A stretch of DNA of 38,522 nucleotides, from contig JAZTYX010000048.1 of NCBI GenBank assembly GCA_045637095.1, positions 1 through 38,522 on the forward strand, read 5' to 3'. Both the position numbers and the translations under genes were made by a program. Origin of the DNA: UMGS1649 sp045637095. GTDB lineage: Bacteria > Bacillota > Clostridia > TANB77 > CAG-465. Numbering within the stretch: the first letter of the stretch is position 1; each line of letters opens with the position of its first letter. Below are positions 1-9,469 of the stretch, in pieces. The notes under the pieces are model-generated. The model did no database searches. It was not told the origin of the DNA and saw nothing but the letters and a program-made list of their open reading frames with translations.

Positions 1-1
1 A

Positions 2-2107
2 AATGATAAAGTAATACATATATATTCTGCAGAAGAATTAAAATGGGTAGCAGATCAAGTAAATGCAGGAACAAATACTTTTGAAGGATGGACAATCTAT
101 CTAGAAAGTGATGTAGACTTTGGAGCAAGACCAGAAGGAGACAATTGGGAAACAACTGCAAACGAAGGCAGAAAATGGGATCCGATAGGAGTGACTGTTG
201 CAAATAATTTCAAAGGAACATTTGATGGAAAAGGCCATACAATAAGAGGAATGTATGTAAATCAAACAGCTAATTATGGTGGATTTATAGGAAATGGGTA
301 TTCTGTTAAAAATCTTACAGTAAAGAACAGTTATGTAAAAGCTCTTAACTGTGCTGCTGCTATTATGGCAGCAACACGTGTTGTAGGAACAACGCCAGCG
401 GTAATAGAAAATTGCCATAATGTAAACACAACAGCTATAGCTACAGAAACTGAAGCGGCTGGAATAGTATCACAAACAAGTGAAAAAGATGTTGTAACAA
501 AATGTAGCAACACGGGAACAATTAAATCGACTGGGAACTTTACGGGTGGAATAGTTGGATTAGCATCGCCTAACACAAAAATTACATATAATAATAACTC
601 GGGTAAAATCGAAGGTGAAGCATTAGGTGTAGCTGGAATAGCTGGTGCTACTAATTCAAATTCATTAGTGGAAAATAATGCTAATAATGGTAAAGTAACA
701 GGTGTGAATTATGTAGGCGGAATAGTTGGAAATTCAAATACAGAAGTAACTATAAATAATAATACAAATACAGGAAGTATTAGTTCAACAGAAGGTGCAG
801 TTGCAGGAATTGTAGGTGTAGCTAATAATTCAGGAGTTATAACAAACAACAGAAACGCAGGTGCTGTATCAACAGCTACAAAATGGGCAGGCGGTATTGT
901 TGGAGCAGGAATGAACAATCTTACAGTAAGTAACAATGTAAATGATGGAAGCGTTACAGCTGCCGATATAATAGCTGGCGGAATAGCCTTTCAATTAGGA
1001 ACTGGCTCTAATATCACAAACAATATAAATAATGGAACTATTAAAACTGGATCATATTATGCTGGTGGAATAGTGTGTATGTTAAATTATAATTCTAATG
1101 CTACAAATAATATAAACAATGGAAACATTATAGCTGGTAGTTATGGAGCAGCGGGAATAATTACTAGTATTGATTCTACTCAAGGACTTTCAAAAGTGTC
1201 GAGTAATACAAATAATGGAACAGTACAAGGAGAGACTAAATGGATTGGTGGAATATTAGCTATATCTAATGTGCTAGAAGGTGGAACTGTTGATGTAATT
1301 AACTTGGAAGTTTCAAATAATATAAATAATGGAAAAATAACAACAGAAAAAGGAGCGTTTAGAGTAGCCGGAATAGTTGGAAATTGTAATGCTAGTACAG
1401 TTCTGTTTAATAACATAAACCGCGGAAATATAGATGGATATGGAAATATGAATACTTCAGAGTCTTATGCTGCCGGAGGAATTGTTGGAACAAAAGGTGC
1501 GTATGTATATATCTACAACTGTTTTAATACAGGTAGCGTTAAGAGTAAGAAGTGGGCAGGTGGAATTCTTGGAAATATCTATCCTGTTGGTGAAGATGCA
1601 AATGATATACTAGAATCATATGATGGAGAATATATAAAAGGTGTATATAATACTGGTAGTGTAGAAGCAGTTGAAGGCCCTGCTGGTGGAATATTGGGTT
1701 CATATGATACAAGAGGGAAATTGGTTGAGGGACTAGCTAAGCAAATAACAAATACATATAACATAGGTGAAGTTAAAGGATTAGATTCTGCTGGTTTAGT
1801 CGGCGGTTTTGCAGGTATTAAAAATAGTATTAACATGGGCGCTGTAACTGGTACAAATAAATATGGTATTATAGCTAATAAGTTAGCAACTACAGAAATA
1901 AGTAATGTATATTACTTATCTGGAGTACAATCAGATGTTGGAACAGCTATGGATAGAGCTAGTATGACAAATACATTTATGCAAGGTGTACTTGGAACAG
2001 AGTTATTTAATTACTCATCTTCAACACCGCAACTTTATAAAATTAATGTTGAGTATACAACAAGTGGAATAACTAAAGTTACGGTGACAAACGAAATATT
2101 AAAATAA
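2..2107 (+). CDS. GLUG-repeat surface protein, 5' end missing
   Basis: The reading frame is open from base 2, so the true start lies left of the window; the first in-frame ATG at 191 is internal. Visible part is about 701 residues. It opens with a WxPIG-type segment typical of GLUG-repeat adhesins, then carries about 16 repeats of 20-40 residues, each with an N-rich strand (NN.NNG.I) followed by a GGIVG/AGIVG turn. This is the pattern of GLUG or right-handed parallel beta-helix surface proteins, usually cell-wall or secreted adhesins. The last 60 residues lack the repeat and no LPXTG or membrane anchor is seen. It is followed by a strong terminator and then a prepilin-like gene; it may itself start with the same prepilin-like leader, but that part is outside the window. 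Family is well supported, substrate unknown. Confidence 0.8.
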   Translation, partial: NDKVIHIYSAEELKWVADQVNAGTNTFEGWTIYLESDVDFGARPEGDNWETTANEGRKWDPIGVTVANNFKGTFDGKGHTIRGMYVNQTANYGGFIGNGYSVKNLTVKNSYVKALNCAAAIMAATRVVGTTPAVIENCHNVNTTAIATETEAAGIVSQTSEKDVVTKCSNTGTIKSTGNFTGGIVGLASPNTKITYNNNSGKIEGEALGVAGIAGATNSNSLVENNANNGKVTGVNYVGGIVGNSNTEVTINNNTNTGSISSTEGAVAGIVGVANNSGVITNNRNAGAVSTATKWAGGIVGAGMNNLTVSNNVNDGSVTAADIIAGGIAFQLGTGSNITNNINNGTIKTGSYYAGGIVCMLNYNSNATNNINNGNIIAGSYGAAGIITSIDSTQGLSKVSSNTNNGTVQGETKWIGGILAISNVLEGGTVDVINLEVSNNINNGKITTEKGAFRVAGIVGNCNASTVLFNNINRGNIDGYGNMNTSESYAAGGIVGTKGAYVYIYNCFNTGSVKSKKWAGGILGNIYPVGEDANDILESYDGEYIKGVYNTGSVEAVEGPAGGILGSYDTRGKLVEGLAKQITNTYNIGEVKGLDSAGLVGGFAGIKNSINMGAVTGTNKYGIIANKLATTEISNVYYLSGVQSDVGTAMDRASMTNTFMQGVLGTELFNYSSSTPQLYKINVEYTTSGITKVTVTNEILK

Positions 2108-2120
2108 CAAATATGAATAA

Positions 2121-2152
2121 GTGTAAATGAAAAACATTTACACTTTTTTTTT
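2121..2152 (+). terminator. Rho-independent terminator of the GLUG gene
   Basis: Perfect 9-base arms GTGTAAATG / CATTTACAC with a 5-base A loop, followed at once by nine T residues. It starts 13 bases after the stop codon. Confidence 0.9.
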
Positions 2153-2162
2153 AATATTCTTA

Positions 2163-2191
2163 TTGCCAAAAAATAAAATATATAATAATAT
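2163..2191 (+). promoter_or_regulatory. Candidate sigma-A promoter for the 2219 gene
   Basis: TTGCCA at 2163-2168 and TAATAT at 2186-2191 with a 17-base spacer, just after the terminator and 28 bases before the start codon. The region is very AT-rich, so chance matches are possible. Confidence 0.45.
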
Positions 2192-2218
2192 AGATAATAT
2201 ATAAACAAGGAGGAACAA

Positions 2219-3448
2219 ATGAAAAAGAAAACAGGTATATCGTTAATAGTATTAGTAATAACAATAATAGTTATGATAATACTAGCAGCAAGTGTGGTAA
2301 TAACACTTAGCAATACAGGCGTAATAAATAAGGCAAGTGAAGCAGTAGATAAAACTAATATTAATGAGATTCAAAATTATGCTACTTTAATATGGAGCGA
2401 TGAATACATAGCAGGTAAAAGAGACGAACAACTTAAAGAGGATGTATTAGGCAAATTAGAAGATTATAATGACATTTATGATATAGAAGTGAATAATGGT
2501 GGGGTTACAGTTAAACCTAAAGATCCTGAAAAAGGTAATTGGAAATTAGTAAAAACACCTAATTCTATGGGAACAAAAGTAACAGCGGTAAAGGTTACAA
2601 ATGGAACATTAACATTAGATGTAGGAACAACGGTAAATTATATGACACAAGGTGTAGGACCTGAAGATGCAAAGTATATGAGTGGTTGGAAAGTTCTAGG
2701 TGTAGATGATAAAGGCAGATTATTAATAATGTCTAATGAATGTATTACAGGTAGATATTTAAATTTCTCTGGTACAGCTGCGGATTTTGAAAACGCATTG
2801 ACTACTATACAAAATACGGTTGATGCATACAAGGAAGATACATATGCATCATCTATAAGAAGTGTTAAAGTAGAAGATATAGATGCCCTAGTGAACTATG
2901 ATAAAAGAAATTATGAAAAAGGAACTATATATGAATATGGATTAAAGGTTTCTTTTGAATGGGATGGCACAGGATATCCTAAATATAGTTATGGAGCAAC
3001 AACAGGCAATTTATCGCTTGCAAATGCTAACCATAGCTCTACAGGATTTTTATATTATGATGCTGCGGCAAATAAGGTTATACTTGCGCCTTATACTTCG
3101 ACAGCGGGAACAAAGATAGCTACAATAGAAAATAATATATATACATATGTTGGAGCAGATTATATGGAACAATCAATACCTGCATATTCAATGATATTTG
3201 ATAGTTCTACATATTTCTTAGCTAATAAATTTACATCAGCTGGTATAGAAGTACCATATTATGGCTTGTTTGCAATGAATGGTGCTAGAGTAGATAATGG
3301 TGTTACGTTTAGTAGCTTTGGATATTCTAATAACTATATGTCATACAATGGTAACTATGTTCGTGCGGTTGTAACATTAAAAAATAATGTTGTATTAACT
3401 GAAAGTGAAATCACTCCAGGAACATATGATGTAACAATAGCTGAATAA
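2219..3448 (+). CDS. Prepilin-like (class III leader) exported protein, 409 aa
   Basis: Begins MKKKTG followed by ISLIVLVITIIVMIILAAS, a short basic leader, a Gly at the expected prepilin peptidase cleavage site and a hydrophobic helix. The usual Glu at mature position 5 is Val. The rest, about 375 residues, is a soluble exported domain: residues 35-100 resemble the matching part of the 30524 and 31393 proteins, and the C-terminal 270 residues contain a WKVLGVDDKGRLLI segment and end with an RAVVTL segment, seen in many clostridial exported proteins. Start supported by AAGGAGG 8 bases upstream. Monocistronic between two terminators. Function not known; pseudopilin or surface protein are both possible. 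Closest visible relatives are the other leader-bearing genes in this window. Confidence 0.75.
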   Translation: MKKKTGISLIVLVITIIVMIILAASVVITLSNTGVINKASEAVDKTNINEIQNYATLIWSDEYIAGKRDEQLKEDVLGKLEDYNDIYDIEVNNGGVTVKPKDPEKGNWKLVKTPNSMGTKVTAVKVTNGTLTLDVGTTVNYMTQGVGPEDAKYMSGWKVLGVDDKGRLLIMSNECITGRYLNFSGTAADFENALTTIQNTVDAYKEDTYASSIRSVKVEDIDALVNYDKRNYEKGTIYEYGLKVSFEWDGTGYPKYSYGATTGNLSLANANHSSTGFLYYDAAANKVILAPYTSTAGTKIATIENNIYTYVGADYMEQSIPAYSMIFDSSTYFLANKFTSAGIEVPYYGLFAMNGARVDNGVTFSSFGYSNNYMSYNGNYVRAVVTLKNNVVLTESEITPGTYDVTIAE

Positions 3449-3460
3449 AATAAAGGAAAG

Positions 3461-3500
3461 ATAAGAGAAGATATTTATAAGTATCTTCTCTTATTTTATA
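3461..3500 (+). terminator. Terminator hairpin after the 2219 gene
   Basis: Perfect 13-base arms (3461-3473 and 3482-3494) around an 8-base loop, then TTTTATA. The T run is short but the stem is long and sits 12 bases past the stop codon. Confidence 0.7.
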
Positions 3501-3509
3501 CATATTTCC

Positions 3510-3538
3510 TTGAAAAAATAGTTAGAAATATATATAAT
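3510..3538 (+). promoter_or_regulatory. Sigma-A promoter of the mutL-miaA operon
   Basis: TTGAAA at 3510-3515 and TATAAT at 3533-3538, spacer 17 bases. First promoter after the preceding terminator, 37 bases before the 3575 start. Confidence 0.7.
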
Positions 3539-3574
3539 ATACTCGAGTAATAATACGAAAGAATAGGGGTTAAA

Positions 3575-4201
3575 ATGGGATCATATTTAATGCATATTGG
3601 AATAACAGATAAGGTGAGAAGAAAACTAAAATTATCTACTAAGTTTATATATGGTAGTATTCTACCGGATTTAGTTAAAATGGAAACTGGAGATAGAGCA
3701 GGAACACATTTCTTAAAGACAATTGAAGATAAAGATGGTATAAAAAGACTACCAGTAATAGATGATGCAATAGCAATGTTAGGGGATAATATAGATAAAG
3801 AAGTTCGCCTTGGATATATTGCACATTTAATAGAAGATCTTCTTTGGTTTGAAAAATACATTCCTAGCTTTGCAACTAAATTAGAAGAAGGAAAGAAACA
3901 ATATTTGGCAGATAATAGTGTGCATTCTGCAGAAGAATTTAGTAAAGATATATATGAAGATTATTCTAAAATTAATTCATATATGGTAGAAAAATGTGAG
4001 TTGGATTACATTAAACTTAAAGAACAGCTAAAAGAGATAATGACAGATAAAGAAATAGAATTTTTAGATAAGAATGATCGTATGAGAGATATTGAAGAAA
4101 TAGAAACAACAAAAGTAATTACAAAGGACAAGTTAGATGAATACATTGAAGAAGCAGAAGAAAAAGTAGAGGTAGTAATTAAAGAATTGTTAGGAGAATA
4201 G
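3575..4201 (+). CDS. Putative zinc-dependent phospholipase C-like protein
   Basis: 208 residues, no signal peptide. The N-terminal half has the residues expected of the Zn-dependent phospholipase C / S1-P1-like fold: His7 (YLMHIG), Asp32 in GSILPDL, His45 in GDRAGTH, and His84/Asp88 in AHLIEDLLW. These would build a metal site. Similar cytoplasmic proteins of unknown role are common in Clostridia, so enzymatic activity is inferred, not shown. The C-terminal 80 residues are charged and helical. Starts at an ATG with GGGGTTAAA upstream and ends one base before mutL, so it is the first gene of the mutL-miaA operon, a place where mutS is often found in related genomes. Confidence 0.55.
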   Translation: MGSYLMHIGITDKVRRKLKLSTKFIYGSILPDLVKMETGDRAGTHFLKTIEDKDGIKRLPVIDDAIAMLGDNIDKEVRLGYIAHLIEDLLWFEKYIPSFATKLEEGKKQYLADNSVHSAEEFSKDIYEDYSKINSYMVEKCELDYIKLKEQLKEIMTDKEIEFLDKNDRMRDIEEIETTKVITKDKLDEYIEEAEEKVEVVIKELLGE

Positions 4202-4202
4202 T

Positions 4203-6119
4203 ATGGGATTAATTGCAATTTTAGATGATAATACAATTAATAAAATAGCAGCAGGTGAGGTTGTAGATAGACCGGCATCAATAGTAAAAGAATTAGTAGA
4301 AAACTCTATAGATGCAGGTGCTACACATATATCTGTAGAAATAAAAAATGGTGGTATCAGCTATATTAAAATATCAGACAATGGAAAGGGAATAGCAGCA
4401 GATGATGTTGAAATTGCCTTTGAACGTCATGCGACAAGTAAGATTAGAAAAGAATCAGATATATTAAAGATAACATCTTTAGGGTTCCGAGGAGAAGCAC
4501 TAGCTTCAGTAGCAAGTATAGCTAAAGTTACTATGGAAACTAAGACTAAAGATGAACATACTGGAACTAGAATTGTAATTGAAGGTGGTAAGACTTTAGA
4601 ATTAGAAGAAATAGCATCTAACAAAGGGACAAGCATTACTGTAGAAAATGTATTCTATAATGTTCCTGCAAGATATAAATTCTTAAAGAAAGATTATACA
4701 GAAGCAGGATATATAGAAGATGTAATAACAAGAATGGCAATTATACACCCAGAGATATCGTTTAAGTTTGTAAGTAATAACAAACAAATAATAAACACTA
4801 CAGGCAGTGGAGATATTAAACATGCCGTATACAATATATTTGGCAAAGATATAGCAAGTGAATTAATACCAGTAGAATATGAATATAAATCTATGAAGGT
4901 ATCTGGAGTAATAGGAACACCTAAAACATCAAGATCAACAAGACAATATGAATTTACATATATTAATGGAAGATTTGTTAAAGATAAAACATTAATGACA
5001 GCATTAGAAAAAGCATTTGAACAAAACTTAAATATTGGCAAATTTCCATTTGCAATATTAAATCTAGATTTATCTCCAAGTGAAGTTGATGTAAATGTGC
5101 ATCCAGCAAAACTAGAAGTTAAGTTTGAACATGAATCAGATGTTTTTGATATAATTTATCATGGAGTAACTAATGCACTTTTAGATTACCACAAAAAAAC
5201 AAGTCCTTTTGCTGTGGAAATTAAACCCGAGTATACAAGTATTCCTAATGTTAATGTAGAAAAGGTTATAACAGATTATATTTCTAAAACTGACGAAAAA
5301 ACATCAATGCCAGTAATACCAACGGTTTCTGTAGATATTGCGGATAACACGAAAGAAGAGACACTAGAAATCTCACCAATTGTGGAAACAGCAGAAGCAA
5401 ATTCACAAACAACCGTTCAAATAAATACATACACCGAACCAGTCTTAACAAGAGAAGTGGAATATGTGGGTAAAGAGGGAATTTTAGAGATAAAAGATAT
5501 AGTAGATAGTGTAAACGAAGAAGAAAAGAATAAGTATGAAACAAAGATAAACTATAAATATGTAGGTTCTTTATTCGATACATATATTCTTATAGAGATA
5601 GAAGAAAAGTTATATATAATAGACCAACATGCGGCACACGAAAGACTACTATATGAACAAATTAAAGAGATATATTATTCGAAATCTAAAGAAACTCAAA
5701 TGTTACTTATCCCGTCTTTAGTAGAACTTAAGCATAATGAACAAGAGCTAGTTATAAGAAATAAAGAATTGTTTGAAGAAACTGGTTTTGAATTAGAAGA
5801 GTTCGGAGATAATATGATAAAAATAGCTGGTGTTCCAAATATAGGATATGATATGGATTATGTGGAACTATTTAAAGACACTTTAGATGAGCTTAGAATG
5901 GAATCCAAAACTACTAAAGAGGAAAGAGAAGAAAGATTTTTAGCAACTATAGCTTGTAAAGCCGCGGTTAAAGGAAATATGAAATTAACTGCTACAGAAC
6001 ATGTTGCGTTAATAGACAAAATGGTTAAATTAGATAGACCGTTTACTTGTCCGCACGGTAGACCAACTGCATATGAGATAAGTAAATATGAAATAGAAAG
6101 AAGATTTGCAAGGAAGTAA
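4203..6119 (+). CDS. mutL: DNA mismatch repair protein MutL
   Basis: 638 residues, full length for the family. N-terminal GHKL ATPase: ELVENSIDAGAT (about residues 30-41, general-base Glu and Mg-binding Asn), DNGKGI, RHATSKI and GFRGEALASV. A low-complexity linker spans about residues 330-440. The C-terminal domain keeps the metal endonuclease motif DQHA-x2-E-x4-E (about residues 474-485), ACKAAVKG and CPHGRP (about 616-621), so this is the nicking type of MutL used where MutH is absent. It couples mismatch recognition by MutS to strand incision. Begins one base after the upstream gene and is followed two bases later by miaA, a widespread arrangement. mutS is not in the window. Confidence 0.97.
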   Translation: MGLIAILDDNTINKIAAGEVVDRPASIVKELVENSIDAGATHISVEIKNGGISYIKISDNGKGIAADDVEIAFERHATSKIRKESDILKITSLGFRGEALASVASIAKVTMETKTKDEHTGTRIVIEGGKTLELEEIASNKGTSITVENVFYNVPARYKFLKKDYTEAGYIEDVITRMAIIHPEISFKFVSNNKQIINTTGSGDIKHAVYNIFGKDIASELIPVEYEYKSMKVSGVIGTPKTSRSTRQYEFTYINGRFVKDKTLMTALEKAFEQNLNIGKFPFAILNLDLSPSEVDVNVHPAKLEVKFEHESDVFDIIYHGVTNALLDYHKKTSPFAVEIKPEYTSIPNVNVEKVITDYISKTDEKTSMPVIPTVSVDIADNTKEETLEISPIVETAEANSQTTVQINTYTEPVLTREVEYVGKEGILEIKDIVDSVNEEEKNKYETKINYKYVGSLFDTYILIEIEEKLYIIDQHAAHERLLYEQIKEIYYSKSKETQMLLIPSLVELKHNEQELVIRNKELFEETGFELEEFGDNMIKIAGVPNIGYDMDYVELFKDTLDELRMESKTTKEEREERFLATIACKAAVKGNMKLTATEHVALIDKMVKLDRPFTCPHGRPTAYEISKYEIERRFARK

Positions 6120-6121
6120 TA

Positions 6122-7063
6122 ATGAAAAATACAGTAATAGTAATAACAGGACCAACTGCTTCTGGTAAAAGTGGAATTGGTATAGAGCTTGCTAAAAGAC
6201 TTAACGGTATAGTTATTTCTGCAGACTCTATGCAAATATATAAAAAACTAGATATAGGAACAGCTAAAGTAACTGAAACTGAAGCAGATGGTATAAAACA
6301 TGAATTAATAGATATTATAGACTTTGACAAAAACTTTAGTGTAAGTGATTATAAAGATTTATGCTATGAAAAATTAGATGAAATAATAAGTCAGGGTAAA
6401 ACGCCAATAATAGTTGGTGGTACTGGACTATATATTAATGCTGTAGTAAATAACATGGAATTTAATAAGTTTGATGAGAAATTAGAAAACGAGGTAAATG
6501 CCAAATTAGAAGAACTAGCAAACGGAAAAACGCCAGATGAAATTTACGACATATTATATAATATGGATAAAGAGGCAGCATTAAAAATAGGAAAAGGAAA
6601 TGGCAAGAGACTTATCAGAGCAATTAAGTTAAATATGTTAGGAATAGAAAAAAGCAGCATAGATGAAAAGAATGATTTGTGGCATAAAAATCCTAGCAAG
6701 TACAATTTTTTAACAGTATTTCTTGATATGCCAAGACCTTTGTTATATGATAGAATAAATGGAAGAGTAGATATAATGCTTAAAGATGGTGTTTTAGAAG
6801 AAGTTAAACTACTTTATCCGTTAAGAGATGAAAAATTAACAGCTGTACAAGCTATAGGATATAAGGAGTTTTTTAATTATCTTGAAGGTACAAGTTCGTT
6901 AGAAGAATGTACAGAAATGTTGAAGCAAAAGTCTAGAAACTATGCTAAAAGACAAATAACATGGTTTAAGAAGCTAGAAGATAAAATAGTAGTTGATGCT
7001 TCTAAATCTAAAGAAGAAATTGTTAAGGAGATTATAGATAGATATAATGAAGAAAGTAAGTAG
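6122..7063 (+). CDS. miaA: tRNA dimethylallyltransferase MiaA
   Basis: 313 residues, usual length. Adds a dimethylallyl group from DMAPP to N6 of A37 in tRNAs that read UNN codons. P-loop GPTASGKSG at about residues 10-18, then SADSMQIYKKLDIGTAK (substrate-binding Asp and DSxQ), GGTGLYINA, and the C-terminal QAIGYKEF and YAKRQITWFKK signatures. Translationally coupled to mutL (two-base gap); its 3' end overlaps the next gene by 17 bases in another frame. Confidence 0.97.
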   Translation: MKNTVIVITGPTASGKSGIGIELAKRLNGIVISADSMQIYKKLDIGTAKVTETEADGIKHELIDIIDFDKNFSVSDYKDLCYEKLDEIISQGKTPIIVGGTGLYINAVVNNMEFNKFDEKLENEVNAKLEELANGKTPDEIYDILYNMDKEAALKIGKGNGKRLIRAIKLNMLGIEKSSIDEKNDLWHKNPSKYNFLTVFLDMPRPLLYDRINGRVDIMLKDGVLEEVKLLYPLRDEKLTAVQAIGYKEFFNYLEGTSSLEECTEMLKQKSRNYAKRQITWFKKLEDKIVVDASKSKEEIVKEIIDRYNEESK

Positions 7064-8279
7064 TATTAAGAGAATTGATGTAAAAACTAATCCTGCAGGA
7101 TATGTTGCAGGAGTGTTTTTCATCGCCTTAATATTACTTACTTTGTTTTTTTCTCTAAAGCCTAAAGATGAGCGTATGCTTTTAGAGAATGGTACTATAG
7201 AAAAGTCTGGTTTATATACTGCTTATGTAGTAAAAAATGAGGCGTTAATAAAAAAAGATGTAACCAAAGTTTTGGTCCCAGTAACAGCTGAAGGTTCAAA
7301 AGTATCTAAAGGTGGAATAGTTGCTACATATAGAGGTGAAGAATATAGTAATTATGAAGAAACATTAGCTAAAATGGATAAAGAAATTTTAGAATTAATG
7401 AAAGATTTACCACCTATATATTCAAGTGAAATAGATGCAATAGATAAAACAATATATTCTTTGATAAAAGAGAGTATACATGAAACATCATATTCTAAAA
7501 TGCAAGAATATAAGCAACGTATAAATTCATATATAAACAAAAGAGCTGGAATAATTGGAGAACTTAGTCCAGATGGTGCTGAAATTAAGCAACTTATAGA
7601 AGATAGAAATAAATATGAGTCGCAAGCTAAAAAATCAAACGACAATATACTTGCTCCAATTACAGGATTAGTATCATATAAAACAGATGGGCTAGAAGAT
7701 AAGCTGTCTGCAAAGAATATAGATAGTTTAAGTTATTCATTAATCAAGAGCTATGTAGATTCTAGTGATTTAGTAAATAATACGGATATAAAAATAGTAA
7801 ATAATTATGAAGCATATATAGTTACTAAAGTTGGATTAGATAATAAGGAATATATAAAAAAAGGTTCATCTTATGATATAAGACTTGTTGAATCAAATAA
7901 TCAAATAATAAGAGCAAGTCTTGCTAAAGTGGAAGAGACAGAAGATGGCTGCGAGTTATACTTTAAGGTTACTAACGGAATAGAAAACATAGTAGAACAA
8001 AGAAAGATAGAAATAGAAATTGTTTGGTGGCAAAAATCGGGACTAGTTGTAATGAATGAACTTCTAAATAAATATGATGCTAAAGATGCAAATTATATTT
8101 ATGCAGTTAAGTATTCAGAAATAGTTAAAGTGCCTGTAAAGATAGTAAGACAAAATGATAAGTATTCAATAGTAACAAATTATGATAAAGAAGAACTTGA
8201 AGAATTAGAAATTGAGACAGATTATAAAATAAAGTTACATGATAGAATAATATTAAAAGCAAATAAGAATAAAAAGTAG
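7047..8279 (+). CDS. HlyD-like membrane-anchored protein
   Basis: 410 residues with one N-terminal membrane helix at about 17-40, the rest outside the cell. Order: a barrel segment with VLVPVTAEGSKVSKGGIVATYRG (biotinyl-lipoyl-like half), a helical hairpin at about 100-195, the second half NILAPITGLVSY near residue 205, then a beta-rich C-terminal part. This is the layout of HlyD/membrane fusion proteins, though no transporter gene is nearby. Similar proteins are found next to sepF in many Clostridia, so a role linked to the division or envelope cluster is inferred. The ATG lies inside miaA, with AAGGAG 16 bases upstream, which is a long spacing; expression probably depends on coupling to miaA. 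Confidence 0.65.
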   Translation: MKKVSSIKRIDVKTNPAGYVAGVFFIALILLTLFFSLKPKDERMLLENGTIEKSGLYTAYVVKNEALIKKDVTKVLVPVTAEGSKVSKGGIVATYRGEEYSNYEETLAKMDKEILELMKDLPPIYSSEIDAIDKTIYSLIKESIHETSYSKMQEYKQRINSYINKRAGIIGELSPDGAEIKQLIEDRNKYESQAKKSNDNILAPITGLVSYKTDGLEDKLSAKNIDSLSYSLIKSYVDSSDLVNNTDIKIVNNYEAYIVTKVGLDNKEYIKKGSSYDIRLVESNNQIIRASLAKVEETEDGCELYFKVTNGIENIVEQRKIEIEIVWWQKSGLVVMNELLNKYDAKDANYIYAVKYSEIVKVPVKIVRQNDKYSIVTNYDKEELEELEIETDYKIKLHDRIILKANKNKK

Positions 8280-8288
8280 GAGAATAAC

Positions 8289-8750
8289 ATGAGAAAAATG
8301 AAAAAAGGTATTACAGTATCTACATTAAGTATAGCTATTGTAATAATGTTAATATTAGTATCAGTTTCTTCAGTGGCTGGTATAAGAGCAATAAAAACAG
8401 CTTCGTATGAAGAATTTACAAGTAAAATCTTAAGACTTTCTGATGATGTAAATATATATGTAAAAAAGAATGGAACATTGCCAGTAAAAAATGAAATAGT
8501 ATCTCAAGCTGGAATGAATACTGTGCTAAAAGAACTTATTACAAATAACGGAGATGCAAATAATACACTATATGTATTAGATCTAAATAAGCTTACAACA
8601 GAAAGTATAAATATGGGTGAAGGTAATACAGAAAATCTAGATGTTTTCTTGGTTGCTGAGAATACAAACAATGTATATTACTTAAAAGGATTCGAATACA
8701 AAGGTGTAAGATATTACGGATTTAGTGGTACGGATATAAATGGGATTTAA
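8289..8750 (+). CDS. Small prepilin-like protein, 153 aa
   Basis: Leader MRKMKKG then ITVSTLSIAIVIMLILVSVSS: basic residues, Gly at the predicted cleavage site and a 20-residue hydrophobic helix. Position 5 of the mature form is Thr, not Glu. Residues 35-153 form a small exported domain with no motif I can name. Nine bases after the HlyD-like gene, with GTAGGAG upstream, so it belongs to the mutL operon. It occupies the position before sepF where yggS (ylmE) is usual in Bacillota. Function unknown. Confidence 0.7.
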   Translation: MRKMKKGITVSTLSIAIVIMLILVSVSSVAGIRAIKTASYEEFTSKILRLSDDVNIYVKKNGTLPVKNEIVSQAGMNTVLKELITNNGDANNTLYVLDLNKLTTESINMGEGNTENLDVFLVAENTNNVYYLKGFEYKGVRYYGFSGTDINGI

Positions 8751-8821
8751 CTGCAAAAAATGTAGAATTTTGTAACATTATATAAATATGTAAAAGTTTT
8801 GAAAAAATCACCTAAAATATA

Positions 8822-8850
8822 TTGCAATTTGAATTTTTATATAGTATTAT
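8822..8850 (+). promoter_or_regulatory. Sigma-A promoter of sepF
   Basis: TTGCAA at 8822-8827 and TATTAT at 8845-8850 with a 17-base spacer, 29 bases before the sepF start. Confidence 0.6.
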
Positions 8851-8878
8851 AACGATATATGATGAGAGGGGTTATATA

Positions 8879-9385
8879 ATGAGCGCAGCAATGATTAATA
8901 AATTTATGGGTATGCTAGGTTTAGCAGAACCAATTGATGAAGAAGAATATATAGAAGAAGTAGAAGAAACTGTTGAAACAAAACAACCAGTTAAAGTTGG
9001 TTATTTTGCTAACAGATTTACAAATAGAAACGATGATGAAGATAAAATATCTAGAAGTGCAAAAGTACTTCCAATGACAGGGGCAAGTCCGGTCGTTACA
9101 TCTTCTAAGATGGTTATAACAGAACCACAATGTTTTGATGATGTAAAGGAAATAAGTGAGCACTTAAAAGATAGAAGATCTGTTATAGTAAACCTTGAAA
9201 CTGTAACTAAAGAAGATCAAAGAAGAATTATAGACTTCTTAAGCGGTGCTACATATGTTATAGATGGAAGTATGCAAAAAATATCATCTTTAATATATTT
9301 AATAACTCCAAAGAATGTTGAAATACAAAACGATATAGAAAAAGCACAATATAGAAGCAAACTTTCATTCTCATGGATGAAATAA
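8879..9385 (+). CDS. sepF: Cell division protein SepF
   Basis: 168 residues. SepF forms rings that bundle FtsZ filaments and tether them to the membrane. The N-terminal helix (AMINKFMGMLGL) is the membrane-binding peptide, followed by an acidic linker. The conserved core begins near VVTSSKMVITEPQCFDDV and includes NLETVTKEDQRRIIDFLSG and YVIDGSMQKISSLIYLITP, matching the family closely. An in-frame earlier ATG at 8822 overlaps the -35 box and adds 19 residues unlike SepF; the ATG at 8879 has GAGAGGGG upstream and is chosen. Own promoter and own terminator. Confidence 0.95.
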   Translation: MSAAMINKFMGMLGLAEPIDEEEYIEEVEETVETKQPVKVGYFANRFTNRNDDEDKISRSAKVLPMTGASPVVTSSKMVITEPQCFDDVKEISEHLKDRRSVIVNLETVTKEDQRRIIDFLSGATYVIDGSMQKISSLIYLITPKNVEIQNDIEKAQYRSKLSFSWMK

Positions 9386-9400
9386 TAGAACAAATGAAGA

Positions 9401-9432
9401 GTGGTAGGCAAATATGCATACCACACTTTTTA
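9401..9432 (+). terminator. Terminator between sepF and divIVA
   Basis: Arms GTGGTA and TACCAC enclose an inner GCA/TGC pair with a G-A mismatch and AATA loop, followed by ACTTTTTAT. Starts 15 bases after the sepF stop. Confidence 0.75.
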
Positions 9433-9469
9433 TATTAACAGCATAAATGAAGTATAGGGGGAAGTAATA

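Noticed and set aside
8751..8775. Small hairpin CTGCA / TGTAG after the 8289 gene
   Set aside because: Only five pairs with one G-T and a short T run; too weak to call a terminator.
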